A DNA stretch of 64,000 nt, from the NCBI GenBank assembly GCA_964427915.1, contig CAYRWA010000001.1, positions 1-64,000 of the forward strand. The letters are read 5' to 3'. The notes beneath the pieces are model-generated. The model made no database searches. It saw nothing but the letters and a program-made list of their open reading frames with translations, and was not told where the DNA came from. Source of the DNA: JAGLCW01 sp964427915. Its GTDB lineage: Bacteria > Caldisericota > Caldisericia > UBA6126. Shown here in pieces: positions 50,243 to 58,365 of the stretch. How positions within the stretch are numbered: position 1 is the stretch's first letter; every line of letters starts with the position of its first letter. The position numbers were made by a program, and so were the translations under genes.

Positions 50243-51724
50243 TTAAGGATACCGCAGTGTAATTTTCTTTTCTGTGGATTCCCATTCTACTTTAGCACCT
50301 AGTTTTTCACTTACAAAACGTAGGGGAACAAATGTTCTACTATCTCGTATAACGGGGGGAACATCCATTGTGAAAACTTTACCATTTACATACGCTCTGG
50401 TATCCCCTACTTTCATTTGAATGTACTGGGTTTTAAGACTATAGGCAATTCTTTTGTCGTCAGGAAACCATGTAATTTCAGCCCCCAGAGCATCGCCTAT
50501 AGGTCGAATGGGCACCATTGTTCTGCCTTCTTCTACAAAGGGTGGAGCATCGATAGAGTAGGTAATTTGGTTATCTCGAACGTATTTTTTCCCAATCCAC
50601 ATTTCAAACACAACATAATTTCTTCTTTCTGTTGAATCATGCACAAAAGAGAACAATTCTCCATAGGAAGACACAGAATACATACGTTGATTTGCTAGAA
50701 TCAGATATTTAGAAGTAGTGCCTACAGAAGAAAAATACAACCGATTTCCTGTTTTTCTATCAAGGCAGTACATAAGAAAATCATCTGCCCCAATCCAAAT
50801 ATATTCTTCTGAAACTATGGGGGCGGATTCAATAAAAAAACCAGCCTCAAATTGCCAATTCAGATTACCTGTTTTAACATCTACGCAAAACAAGAACTGA
50901 TCAAATGCAACATAAATATTGTCTTCGTAGTACGAAGGAGGATTCATACTGTTATAATTGGGATAAAACTTCTTCCATACTTGTTTTCCAGTTTTTGCAT
51001 CCAAACAATAAAGAGTATCATCAACGGGACATATAAGCCGATTTTCATTGATACAGATACCGTGTAGAACATTGTTGATCAACTCATATTCCCATAGTTT
51101 TTTATGATTTTGGATAGCAAAAGCATAAATCCGGTCTTCTGCGACAACATAAAATCTTTCGTTATCAAAAGCAACCGGAAGACGTATTTGTTGTCCAAAG
51201 AGAATATCCCACACTTTTTCACCTGTATCTGCTTTCAAGCAAATAAGTTGTTTACCCGATCCAAAATACACATGATTTTTATACACAATGGGGGAAGAAT
51301 TCGTCACACCTTCCTCTGTATCATATTTCCAGATTTGATATCCTGTTTTTGCATCCACTGCATACATGGCATTGGTGTATCCTGCATAAACTATGCCATT
51401 GTGGTAGAAAGGACTGGAGTTATGGAAATCTTTCGTACAATATTGCCAAATAATTGTACCCCATTTTGCATTGTAACACACCAATCCCCATGTAGTTGCA
51501 ATGTACAACTTGTCTTCAACTACAATAGGGCTCGAATTGGACGCTCCCACTAACTCAACCCATGCTGTTCGCAAGGGTGGTTTAAGTGTTTCCAAAGATT
51601 GACCTGAAAAAGTTGTATCAGATCGATATTGATGAATATCAGCAAAGCATTGCGATTGAAGGGATGCTCCAAAAGCTACGATAAGAAGAATGGAAATCAA
51701 CCCAAGAACCAATTTACGTAGCAT
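50243..51724 (-). CDS. Secreted PQQ-type beta-propeller with C-terminal stalk domain
   Basis: 493 residues from the ATG at 51724 (GGGAGGATAGTT upstream). A signal peptide (1-28) is followed by about seven or eight propeller blades of the PQQ/BamB type, each with a form of VYAG...MYAVDAKTGYQIWKY. The last 110 residues are a clear copper-amine-oxidase-type stalk domain: GRTMVPIRPIGDALGAEITWFPDD and AYVNGKVF...RTFVPLRFVSEKLGAKVEW. No PQQ-binding enzyme residues were identified, so it is probably a structural or binding protein on the cell surface. It overlaps the Nif3-like gene by 11 bp and ends the long minus-strand run. Confidence 0.85.
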   Translation of the reverse strand: MLRKLVLGLISILLIVAFGASLQSQCFADIHQYRSDTTFSGQSLETLKPPLRTAWVELVGASNSSPIVVEDKLYIATTWGLVCYNAKWGTIIWQYCTKDFHNSSPFYHNGIVYAGYTNAMYAVDAKTGYQIWKYDTEEGVTNSSPIVYKNHVYFGSGKQLICLKADTGEKVWDILFGQQIRLPVAFDNERFYVVAEDRIYAFAIQNHKKLWEYELINNVLHGICINENRLICPVDDTLYCLDAKTGKQVWKKFYPNYNSMNPPSYYEDNIYVAFDQFLFCVDVKTGNLNWQFEAGFFIESAPIVSEEYIWIGADDFLMYCLDRKTGNRLYFSSVGTTSKYLILANQRMYSVSSYGELFSFVHDSTERRNYVVFEMWIGKKYVRDNQITYSIDAPPFVEEGRTMVPIRPIGDALGAEITWFPDDKRIAYSLKTQYIQMKVGDTRAYVNGKVFTMDVPPVIRDSRTFVPLRFVSEKLGAKVEWESTEKKITLRYP

Positions 51725-52511
51725 AACTATCCTCCCTAATGGTGTTTTCAAAAAGTGGAGAAAAATCAATGAAGGTAAAGGGCAAAGAGAAAACTTCATG
51801 AAGTTTTTTACACACATTTAGTACGCCTCCTTTTTCGGAGGCGTAGTGAGTAAGGCATAAAACATTCATATGATGATCTTGTGCAAAAATATACATTGTA
51901 TGAGAAAACTCTCCCGTGATAAAAACATCTACTTTTTCCCGATATGCATCCGCAATAAAGGAAGCTCCATCCCCTGAACATATAGCTACTTTTCGAACTT
52001 GGTTGCCTCCAAAAGGCAACAGAGTTGTGGGTTCCTTCAATAGATTTTCATATTTTTTCTGGAGAATTTCGAGTGATATACCATTACAGAGACAAGCAAC
52101 CATCCCCATATCGTACCCACTATATGTACAGAGAGAATGCACCGTTTCTTCTACAGGACACAAGAAACGAAGAAGTGCCATGTTGTTTCCGATCTCAGGA
52201 TGGATATCCAATGGTAAGTGAGAAGCATAAAGTGCACTTCTTGATTGAATTAAATTCTGGATCTTTTGAAAATGAACTCCTTGTAGAGACGGGTTCATTC
52301 CTTTCCAAAACAGTCCATGATGAACGATAAAAAGGGATGGAGCAGAAGGATGAACTTCTTGAAAAAGTTTCTCACTAGCATCCACAGCCCCGTAAACGTG
52401 TTGAATTGGAGATTTTCCCGTAACTTGCATACCATTCCAGGATTTATCATCGGGACAATCCTGTAATATTGAAGAGAGATACGAATCAATAATCTCTAAT
52501 TCAACAGACAT
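51714..52511 (-). CDS. Nif3/YqfO-like dinuclear metal protein
   Basis: 265 residues of the NIF3 family (Nif3-like dinuclear metal centre hexameric protein). VHHGLFWKG and a C-terminal GEFSHTMYIFAQDH...THYASEKGG carry the metal-binding His/Glu residues. It is often annotated as GTP cyclohydrolase I type 2, but that activity is not established for most members. It lacks the middle PII-like insertion of the longer YqfO proteins. It starts 6 bp after tatD. Confidence 0.85.
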   Translation of the reverse strand: MSVELEIIDSYLSSILQDCPDDKSWNGMQVTGKSPIQHVYGAVDASEKLFQEVHPSAPSLFIVHHGLFWKGMNPSLQGVHFQKIQNLIQSRSALYASHLPLDIHPEIGNNMALLRFLCPVEETVHSLCTYSGYDMGMVACLCNGISLEILQKKYENLLKEPTTLLPFGGNQVRKVAICSGDGASFIADAYREKVDVFITGEFSHTMYIFAQDHHMNVLCLTHYASEKGGVLNVCKKLHEVFSLPFTFIDFSPLFENTIREDSYAT

Positions 52512-52517
52512 AAAATA

Positions 52518-53282
52518 TTACCCTCCATGAAAAAGGTTTCGATAGTTTTTCATCATTGCCTCATGTAATGTTTCTAGAGAGATATTCCGCAGGGTAGCAA
52601 CTTCTGCATAGACCTCTTTAACAAAGAGTGGTCTATTAAGTACTTTCCCCCTGTATGGGACAGGAGTCAAATAAGGACAATCAGTTTCTAGTAGCAATTT
52701 ATCTCCAGGAACAATTTTTACCACTTCTCGTAATTCGATACTTCTTTTATACGTAATATTGCCAGAAAATGAAAGATACAATCCAAGATTTAAAAATTTT
52801 TCTGCCATTTTTCTATCGGATGAATAACAATGCATAACTCCTTCAATTCCTGGAAACTGTTTCAACACCTCATATACTTCAAGATCGGCTTCTCGGTTAT
52901 GAACAATGATGGGGTAATGGTGTTGACACGCAAAGTCAACTTGCTGTATAAAGCATGCCCTTTGTAAAGTAAGATCAGTTTGGCTTTTCACTTTATCCAT
53001 ACCAATCTCACCCACGGCCCGATACTCTTGATGAACAATTTGGTTTTGTAAAAAAGCAGAGATTTCGTCCTGATACGAATCCAGATAATGAGGGTGAATA
53101 CCAAACGAAGCATCAATCCAATCATATTGTCTAGCTAAATCGAGAGAAGCTCTTGAAGATTCCGGGTTGTAGCCAACATTCATGATGTGATCAAAATGAT
53201 TCTCCACAACTTCTTTAATGATGTCCTCAACAGGTTCTTTGCATAGTGGAATATGGGCATGAGAGTCAATATATTGAATCAC
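52518..53282 (-). CDS. tatD: TatD-family metal-dependent DNase
   Basis: 254 residues. IDSHAHIP gives the first two metal-binding His, GEIGMD the Glu, VHNREAD and MHCYSSD the later His, and LLETDCPYLTP the Asp. The family are 3'-5' exonucleases or deoxyribonucleases acting in DNA repair. metG is directly upstream and overlaps by 4 bp, a common tatD-metG neighbourhood in Firmicutes. Confidence 0.92.
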   Translation of the reverse strand: MIQYIDSHAHIPLCKEPVEDIIKEVVENHFDHIMNVGYNPESSRASLDLARQYDWIDASFGIHPHYLDSYQDEISAFLQNQIVHQEYRAVGEIGMDKVKSQTDLTLQRACFIQQVDFACQHHYPIIVHNREADLEVYEVLKQFPGIEGVMHCYSSDRKMAEKFLNLGLYLSFSGNITYKRSIELREVVKIVPGDKLLLETDCPYLTPVPYRGKVLNRPLFVKEVYAEVATLRNISLETLHEAMMKNYRNLFHGG

Positions 53283-55180
53283 TTCACGCGTGCCCCAACA
53301 TACATTTCACTATCTTCAGGTGTTACAATGGACAATTGATCTTTATGCGAAGCACACAGAATCATCCCTTCAGATTGTTGACCTCGCAAAGTAACAGGCT
53401 GCAAATTGTTTACGACCACAACTTTTTTCCCTATAAGTTTTTCTGGTTCATAATACTTGGCTATACCCGCTACAATTTGTTTTTGAGTATCTCCGATTTG
53501 TACTTTTAATACAAGTAATTTGTCTGCATCAGGATGCTTCCCGGCTTCAACGATCTGGCCTACTCGAAAGTCAAATTTTACAAAATCATCAATTGAACAG
53601 TTGGTTTCTTTTTTGTCGGGTGTTTCGCTTTTTTTCTTTTCTTCTTTCTTTTGTTTTTGAACGCGCGGAAACAATACGGAAGGAAACGCAACCGTCTGTT
53701 CCGATTGTAGAACTCCAACTCCAATGCTTTGATCCTTTTGATTTTCAAAGCTCTCAGCAACCTGTTTGGAAAATACAGGCATGAAAGGTGTAAGCATAAC
53801 TCCTACCAATCGGATTCCTTCCAATAAAGAATAAAGCAAATCTGACAAAGGCTGGTTCTCTTCTTTTTTGAACAGTTCCCATGGCTTGTATTCTTCAATC
53901 ATTTTATTGCCTCTTCGCAACATATTCCAAACTGCCTCAATTGCTTCTTTAAAACGATTTTCATCCATGCACCGCAAATAATGAAAAACTTGATCTGCAA
54001 AAAAAGCCTCTTCGCTGGAAATTACCTTACCATTGGGTACTTTGCCTTGAAAATACTGTTTTGTCATGGCAGAAACGCGGTGAATTAGATTCCCTAGGTC
54101 ATTGGCCAGGTCATAATTATAGCGATCCAAAAGACGTTCCATTGAAAAAACTGAATCATCGCCAAACGTAGTTTCTCGAAACATAAACCATCGGAGAACA
54201 TCCGCTGATAATGTTTTTGATATCCCTGTTCGAGATGACAAAGCATCCACGACCATGGTTGGATCTACAATGTTTCCTTTGGATTTTGACATTTTTTCGC
54301 CATCGGTTAGCCACCAGCCGTGTACAAAAACTTTTTTTGCTGGGGACAAACCAAACGCCATTAGCATGGCTGGCCAAATAACACAATGAAAACGAATGAT
54401 ATCTTTGCTCATAAGGTGACAATCTGCTGGCCACCACGAAGAAAACTGCTCGGGATTTGCGTTGTAACCACAAACAGTTAAATAATTCAGTAATGCATCA
54501 AACCAAACCCACAATACATGTTCTTTATCAAATGGAAATCGGATACCCCATTGTTGGGAGTGTCTTGAAATAGAAATATCTCGAAGCCCCCCCTTTATCA
54601 TACTAACCACTTCATTGTACCGAGAAGCAGGTTCAATCGCGCTTGGATGGTTTTGGTAAAAAGCAAGCAGTTGATCTTGAAAAGAACTCAGTTTAAAAAA
54701 ATAGTTTTCTTCTGAAACTCTTTTTATGGGACGATGACAATCCGGACAATGGCCTTCCTCCACCTCTTTGTCAGTCCAGAAAGACTCACAGTCTACGCAA
54801 TACCACCCTTCGTAGTTCCCCTTATATATCCACCCTTTTTCTTTGAGTTGACCAAGATATTGTTGGACTACATCAAGATGATCTTGATCGGTCGTGCGAA
54901 TGAATCGAGTATACTCGATGTGAAATTGCGAAAAATACTGTTTCCATTTATCCGCTTCTTTATCTACATATTCACGGACGGAAATTCCTTGCTTCTCAGC
55001 AGCAAGTACTACTTTTTGTGAATTTTCATCACTGCCGGTTGTAAATAGGATCTCACATCCTCTCAATTTGTGATACCGTGCCATAATATCCGCTGCTGTA
55101 GTGGTGTACAAGTGCCCTATATGTGGATCTCCACTAATATAATAAATGGGAGTGGTTACAAAATACTTTTTTTGGCTCAT
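53279..55180 (-). CDS. metG: Methionyl-tRNA synthetase
   Basis: 633 residues. The HIGH motif reads HIGH (PIYYISGDPHIGHLYTT), the KMSKS motif reads KMSKSKGN, and a C4 zinc knuckle CVDCESFW...CPDC is present. A Lys/Glu-rich linker (near 510-530) connects to a C-terminal EMAP/tRNA-binding domain (DDFVKFDFRVGQIVEAGKHPDADKLLVLKV). It charges tRNA-Met. It lies between rsmI (9 bp upstream) and tatD. Confidence 0.95.
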   Translation of the reverse strand: MSQKKYFVTTPIYYISGDPHIGHLYTTTAADIMARYHKLRGCEILFTTGSDENSQKVVLAAEKQGISVREYVDKEADKWKQYFSQFHIEYTRFIRTTDQDHLDVVQQYLGQLKEKGWIYKGNYEGWYCVDCESFWTDKEVEEGHCPDCHRPIKRVSEENYFFKLSSFQDQLLAFYQNHPSAIEPASRYNEVVSMIKGGLRDISISRHSQQWGIRFPFDKEHVLWVWFDALLNYLTVCGYNANPEQFSSWWPADCHLMSKDIIRFHCVIWPAMLMAFGLSPAKKVFVHGWWLTDGEKMSKSKGNIVDPTMVVDALSSRTGISKTLSADVLRWFMFRETTFGDDSVFSMERLLDRYNYDLANDLGNLIHRVSAMTKQYFQGKVPNGKVISSEEAFFADQVFHYLRCMDENRFKEAIEAVWNMLRRGNKMIEEYKPWELFKKEENQPLSDLLYSLLEGIRLVGVMLTPFMPVFSKQVAESFENQKDQSIGVGVLQSEQTVAFPSVLFPRVQKQKKEEKKKSETPDKKETNCSIDDFVKFDFRVGQIVEAGKHPDADKLLVLKVQIGDTQKQIVAGIAKYYEPEKLIGKKVVVVNNLQPVTLRGQQSEGMILCASHKDQLSIVTPEDSEMYVGARVK

Positions 55181-55189
55181 AAAAAACTC

Positions 55190-55876
55190 CTAATCGAAAC
55201 GAAATACAATGGAAATCTCTCCTCGTACTTCTCGGTCTTGCCACAAGGTTAAAAGATAAGAAGGAGATCCCCGAACAATTTCTTCGTTTTTTTTGGTCAT
55301 TTCTCTACATATACAAACTTGCAACGAAGGATCAAACTCGTTCATCCACGTTAATGATTTTACCATTCTATGTGGAGATTCAAAAGCGCAAACAGTATAG
55401 TCAGTCTCTTTCAATTTTTCTAGCAATTGGAAAAATTTGCTTTTTTTTCTAGGAAGAAAGTTCACATATTGGAAATTTTGAATCGAAAAACCAGAATACA
55501 CTAAAGCTGTAATAACAGCACTAGCGCCAGGAAGAACAATGACAGAAATAGCTGCCTTTCGGCATTCCTGCATAAGCTCCAGTCCAGAATCTGCAACCAA
55601 AGGCATTCCAGCGTCAGACACCAAAGCCACAGAATCTCCATTGTTCAACTTTTCAATAATTTCTTTATTCTTGTATAACGTGTGCTCATGATAAGAAATA
55701 AAATGGCTTTTAATGTGGAAGGTGTTTGCTATTTTAATTGTTCTTCTTGTATCCTCACAGGCAATCCAGTTTACTGATTGAAGAACTTCTAAACTCCGCA
55801 GTGTGATATCCTTCAAGTTTCCAATAGGTGTTGGTACAATATACAAAACACCTTTTACAGGGGGATTACCCTTCAT
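55190..55876 (-). CDS. rsmI: 16S rRNA (cytidine-2'-O)-methyltransferase
   Basis: 228 residues. LYIVPTPIGNLKDITLRSLEVL and ACEDTRRT at the N-terminus, LVSDAGMPLVADSG in the middle and FESPHRM are diagnostic for RsmI, which modifies C1402 of 16S rRNA. It is shorter than forms with an extra C-terminal domain. It overlaps tpiA by 11 bp. Confidence 0.93.
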   Translation of the reverse strand: MKGNPPVKGVLYIVPTPIGNLKDITLRSLEVLQSVNWIACEDTRRTIKIANTFHIKSHFISYHEHTLYKNKEIIEKLNNGDSVALVSDAGMPLVADSGLELMQECRKAAISVIVLPGASAVITALVYSGFSIQNFQYVNFLPRKKSKFFQLLEKLKETDYTVCAFESPHRMVKSLTWMNEFDPSLQVCICREMTKKNEEIVRGSPSYLLTLWQDREVRGEISIVFRFD

Positions 55877-56594
55877 TCATTGATGCTTCCATTGTTCGTG
55901 CGATCGATAAAAATGGTTTGACATCCAATGAAGCACCTCCAACAAGAAACCCTTGTATGGTAGGGATAGAAAAAATGTCAGCTGCATTGCTTTTATTCAC
56001 ACTACCACCATACAAAACAGTACAAAAAGGAAAGCTTGAAGAAATGGTTTGAGAAACTGTTTGGATCCACTCCAGAGAAGGAATCACTCCGGTTCCGATT
56101 GCCCATACGGGTTCGTAGGCGATGAGAAAAGCTTCTTTTGGTGGAAACAATGACAGCTGCGTAGTGATAATCGATAATCGCTCTTCGTCTTCCATAGACA
56201 TGTCATGCTCTCCAACACACACAATTGGATTGATGCTATTTTGACGAAGCTGGGTAAACTTATCAAATATCTCTTCAGACGTTTCTTTCATGTGTTGTCT
56301 TCGCTCAGAATGTCCAATGATACAATGCTTGCAACCTACTTCTAAAAGCCACGAGGCACTAATCTCTCCGGTATAGGAACCGATAGGAAAAGAAGAACAG
56401 TTTTGGGCAGCTCTCTCAATATTCTGTGGCAATTCTCCGGTATAGGGAAGTGAAACAAAAGAACTTGCAATAATGCATTGAACGCTTCCACGTAAAGGTT
56501 CTTTTTGGAGCACATGCTTCATTTCATTACAATACTCCATCGTTTCCGCAGGTCCAATATTCTGCTTCCAGTTCCCTATACAATAGTTACTCAT
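55866..56594 (-). CDS. tpiA: Triose-phosphate isomerase
   Basis: 242 residues. The substrate Asn8 and Lys10 (GNWKQN), catalytic His95 (GHSERR) and catalytic Glu161 (AYEPVWAIGTG) are intact, with GGSVN near the C-terminus. It interconverts dihydroxyacetone phosphate and glyceraldehyde 3-phosphate. The glycolytic genes usually beside tpiA (gap, pgk, gpmI) are absent here. AAAAGGA fits the ATG at 56594 better than the ATG at 56603; the start overlaps the CBS-protein gene. Confidence 0.95.
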   Translation of the reverse strand: MSNYCIGNWKQNIGPAETMEYCNEMKHVLQKEPLRGSVQCIIASSFVSLPYTGELPQNIERAAQNCSSFPIGSYTGEISASWLLEVGCKHCIIGHSERRQHMKETSEEIFDKFTQLRQNSINPIVCVGEHDMSMEDEERLSIITTQLSLFPPKEAFLIAYEPVWAIGTGVIPSLEWIQTVSQTISSSFPFCTVLYGGSVNKSNAADIFSIPTIQGFLVGGASLDVKPFLSIARTMEASMNEG

Positions 56595-57900
56595 TTTTAG
56601 CATCCTTTTCTATTCCCATAATTTCAAATTCTTCTGGTTTTGTTATTTTTACACTCACTTTTACAATTCTACGGTCTTCCATACCTCTAACAACTAGCTC
56701 CAAGTGATCTTGGACAACCTTTTCACCGATGGAAGGGATATGTCCTAATTGGGAGAGCATAAATCCTGAAATTGTGTCAATATCTTCTTCGTGTATACAT
56801 GTATGGAAATTTTCATTAAAATCGTCGATGGGATAGTCTCCCAAAATCTCATATGTACCATCTTTTAGTTGCTTACTAAGTTCTTCTTCAGAGTCAAATT
56901 CATCTTGAATTTCTCCCACGATTTCTTCCAAAATATCTTCCAAAGTGGCCAGTCCTGAAATACCGCCATATTCATCTACAATCATAACAATATGAGATTT
57001 TTTTGCTCGCATTTCGTTAAACAATTGATCAATCAATTTTGATTCCGGTACAAAATCGACGGGTCGAAGATTGCTTTTGATATTAACATCATGAATTGTT
57101 TTGTGATTTGCAATCCAACGGACAACATCTTTTACAAACAACACTCCAATAATATTGTCTGGCTTCTCTTCATAAACAGGGATACGAGAAATACCTGTTT
57201 CTTTGACCAATCGCAAAAATTCTTCTATTCCATCTTCTACGTCAAGACAAACCATATCAACTCTGGGAACCATAATTTCACTAACATGTGTGTCGCTAAA
57301 TTCAAACACACTCTTTAACATCTCTTGTTCATTTTGATGAATCAAGCCTTCTATTTTAGACAAATTAATAATTGTTTCCAGTTCTTTATGGTTCATTGCC
57401 AAAGAAAAATTCTCTGAATTTCCAACACGGAACAGTTTTAACAGCAACGTATTGATATTCTCAAACAACCAAATCAAAGGCCCAAAAAGAAACAAAGAAA
57501 TGCGAATAGGAACATACACCAGTAAGCTTACTTTTAATGAGTTGGCATTGCTAGCTGTTTTGGGAAACATTTCTGCAAATGTCACAATAACAAGTGTTAA
57601 AAGCAACGTACTAACAATGACAGCAATATTGTTGGGCAGTAACTTGGTAGCATAACTGGTTGCCAAAGAAGTAGCTAAAATATTCACAATATTGTTCCCA
57701 ATTAATATGCCTGTAATTAACCGATTTGGCTTGTCAATCATGCGTGCAATTTTCTTTGCTTGATCAGATCCTTCTTCAATCAAATTGTTTAATTTGACCC
57801 TATTAACCGTTAAAAGTGCAATTTCTGAGCCTGAAAACAAGGCAGAGATAACTATTAAAACGATAATAGAGCCTATATAGGCAATGTCGCTAGACACCAT
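56587..57900 (-). CDS. HlyC/CorC-family CBS-domain membrane protein
   Basis: 437 residues. A DUF21/CNNM membrane domain with about four hydrophobic segments (1-145) is followed by two CBS domains (about 200-330, for example IMVPRVDMVCLDVEDGIEEFLRLV) and a C-terminal CorC_HlyC domain (DGTYEILGDYPIDDFNENF). The family is linked to magnesium or cobalt efflux and possibly to envelope integrity; the 'haemolysin' name is historical. It starts directly after ybeY (adjacent stop and start). Confidence 0.88.
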   Translation of the reverse strand: MVSSDIAYIGSIIVLIVISALFSGSEIALLTVNRVKLNNLIEEGSDQAKKIARMIDKPNRLITGILIGNNIVNILATSLATSYATKLLPNNIAVIVSTLLLTLVIVTFAEMFPKTASNANSLKVSLLVYVPIRISLFLFGPLIWLFENINTLLLKLFRVGNSENFSLAMNHKELETIINLSKIEGLIHQNEQEMLKSVFEFSDTHVSEIMVPRVDMVCLDVEDGIEEFLRLVKETGISRIPVYEEKPDNIIGVLFVKDVVRWIANHKTIHDVNIKSNLRPVDFVPESKLIDQLFNEMRAKKSHIVMIVDEYGGISGLATLEDILEEIVGEIQDEFDSEEELSKQLKDGTYEILGDYPIDDFNENFHTCIHEEDIDTISGFMLSQLGHIPSIGEKVVQDHLELVVRGMEDRRIVKVSVKITKPEEFEIMGIEKDAKNE

Positions 57901-58365
57901 CTAGTAATCTCCTCTCTCAAAACTGTCAACATCAGCATGTTTCATTAATTCTGATTCCAGTTTCCTCATATGTAGCAATTCCTCGTCTGTTGCATGATCA
58001 TATCCTAACAAATGCAAGAAACCATGGGAAAACAACCACATGTATTCTTGTTCTAAGGAAATGCCTATCTCGTGGGCATCTCTTTTTGCTTGGTCTGTGC
58101 AAATAATGATTTCACCAAGAAGTATACCGTGTTCAATAAGTTCATTGTATGCAAACGTAAGAATATCGGTGGGTTGATTTTTGCCTCTATAGGAGTTATT
58201 TAACTCTGTCATAGTGGGATCATGTACAAAAGCCACACTGACAACAGACTCCGTAGGAAACTGTGAAAAAATGGGATGCGATAATAAAATATCTACCTTA
58301 GTCGTAATGATTTCTAGAGGCAAGTCCGGTACAGCATCGTCAACACTGTATTCAATACTTGTCAT
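57901..58365 (-). CDS. ybeY: Endoribonuclease YbeY
   Basis: 154 residues. The zinc motif H-x3-H-x5-H is HGFLHLLGYDH (His114, 118, 124). LNNSYRGKNQPTDILTFAYN precedes it. YbeY takes part in 16S rRNA 3'-end maturation and ribosome quality control. ATGA overlap with the HD hydrolase gene matches the yqfF-ybeY order of Firmicutes. Confidence 0.93.
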   Translation of the reverse strand: MTSIEYSVDDAVPDLPLEIITTKVDILLSHPIFSQFPTESVVSVAFVHDPTMTELNNSYRGKNQPTDILTFAYNELIEHGILLGEIIICTDQAKRDAHEIGISLEQEYMWLFSHGFLHLLGYDHATDEELLHMRKLESELMKHADVDSFERGDY

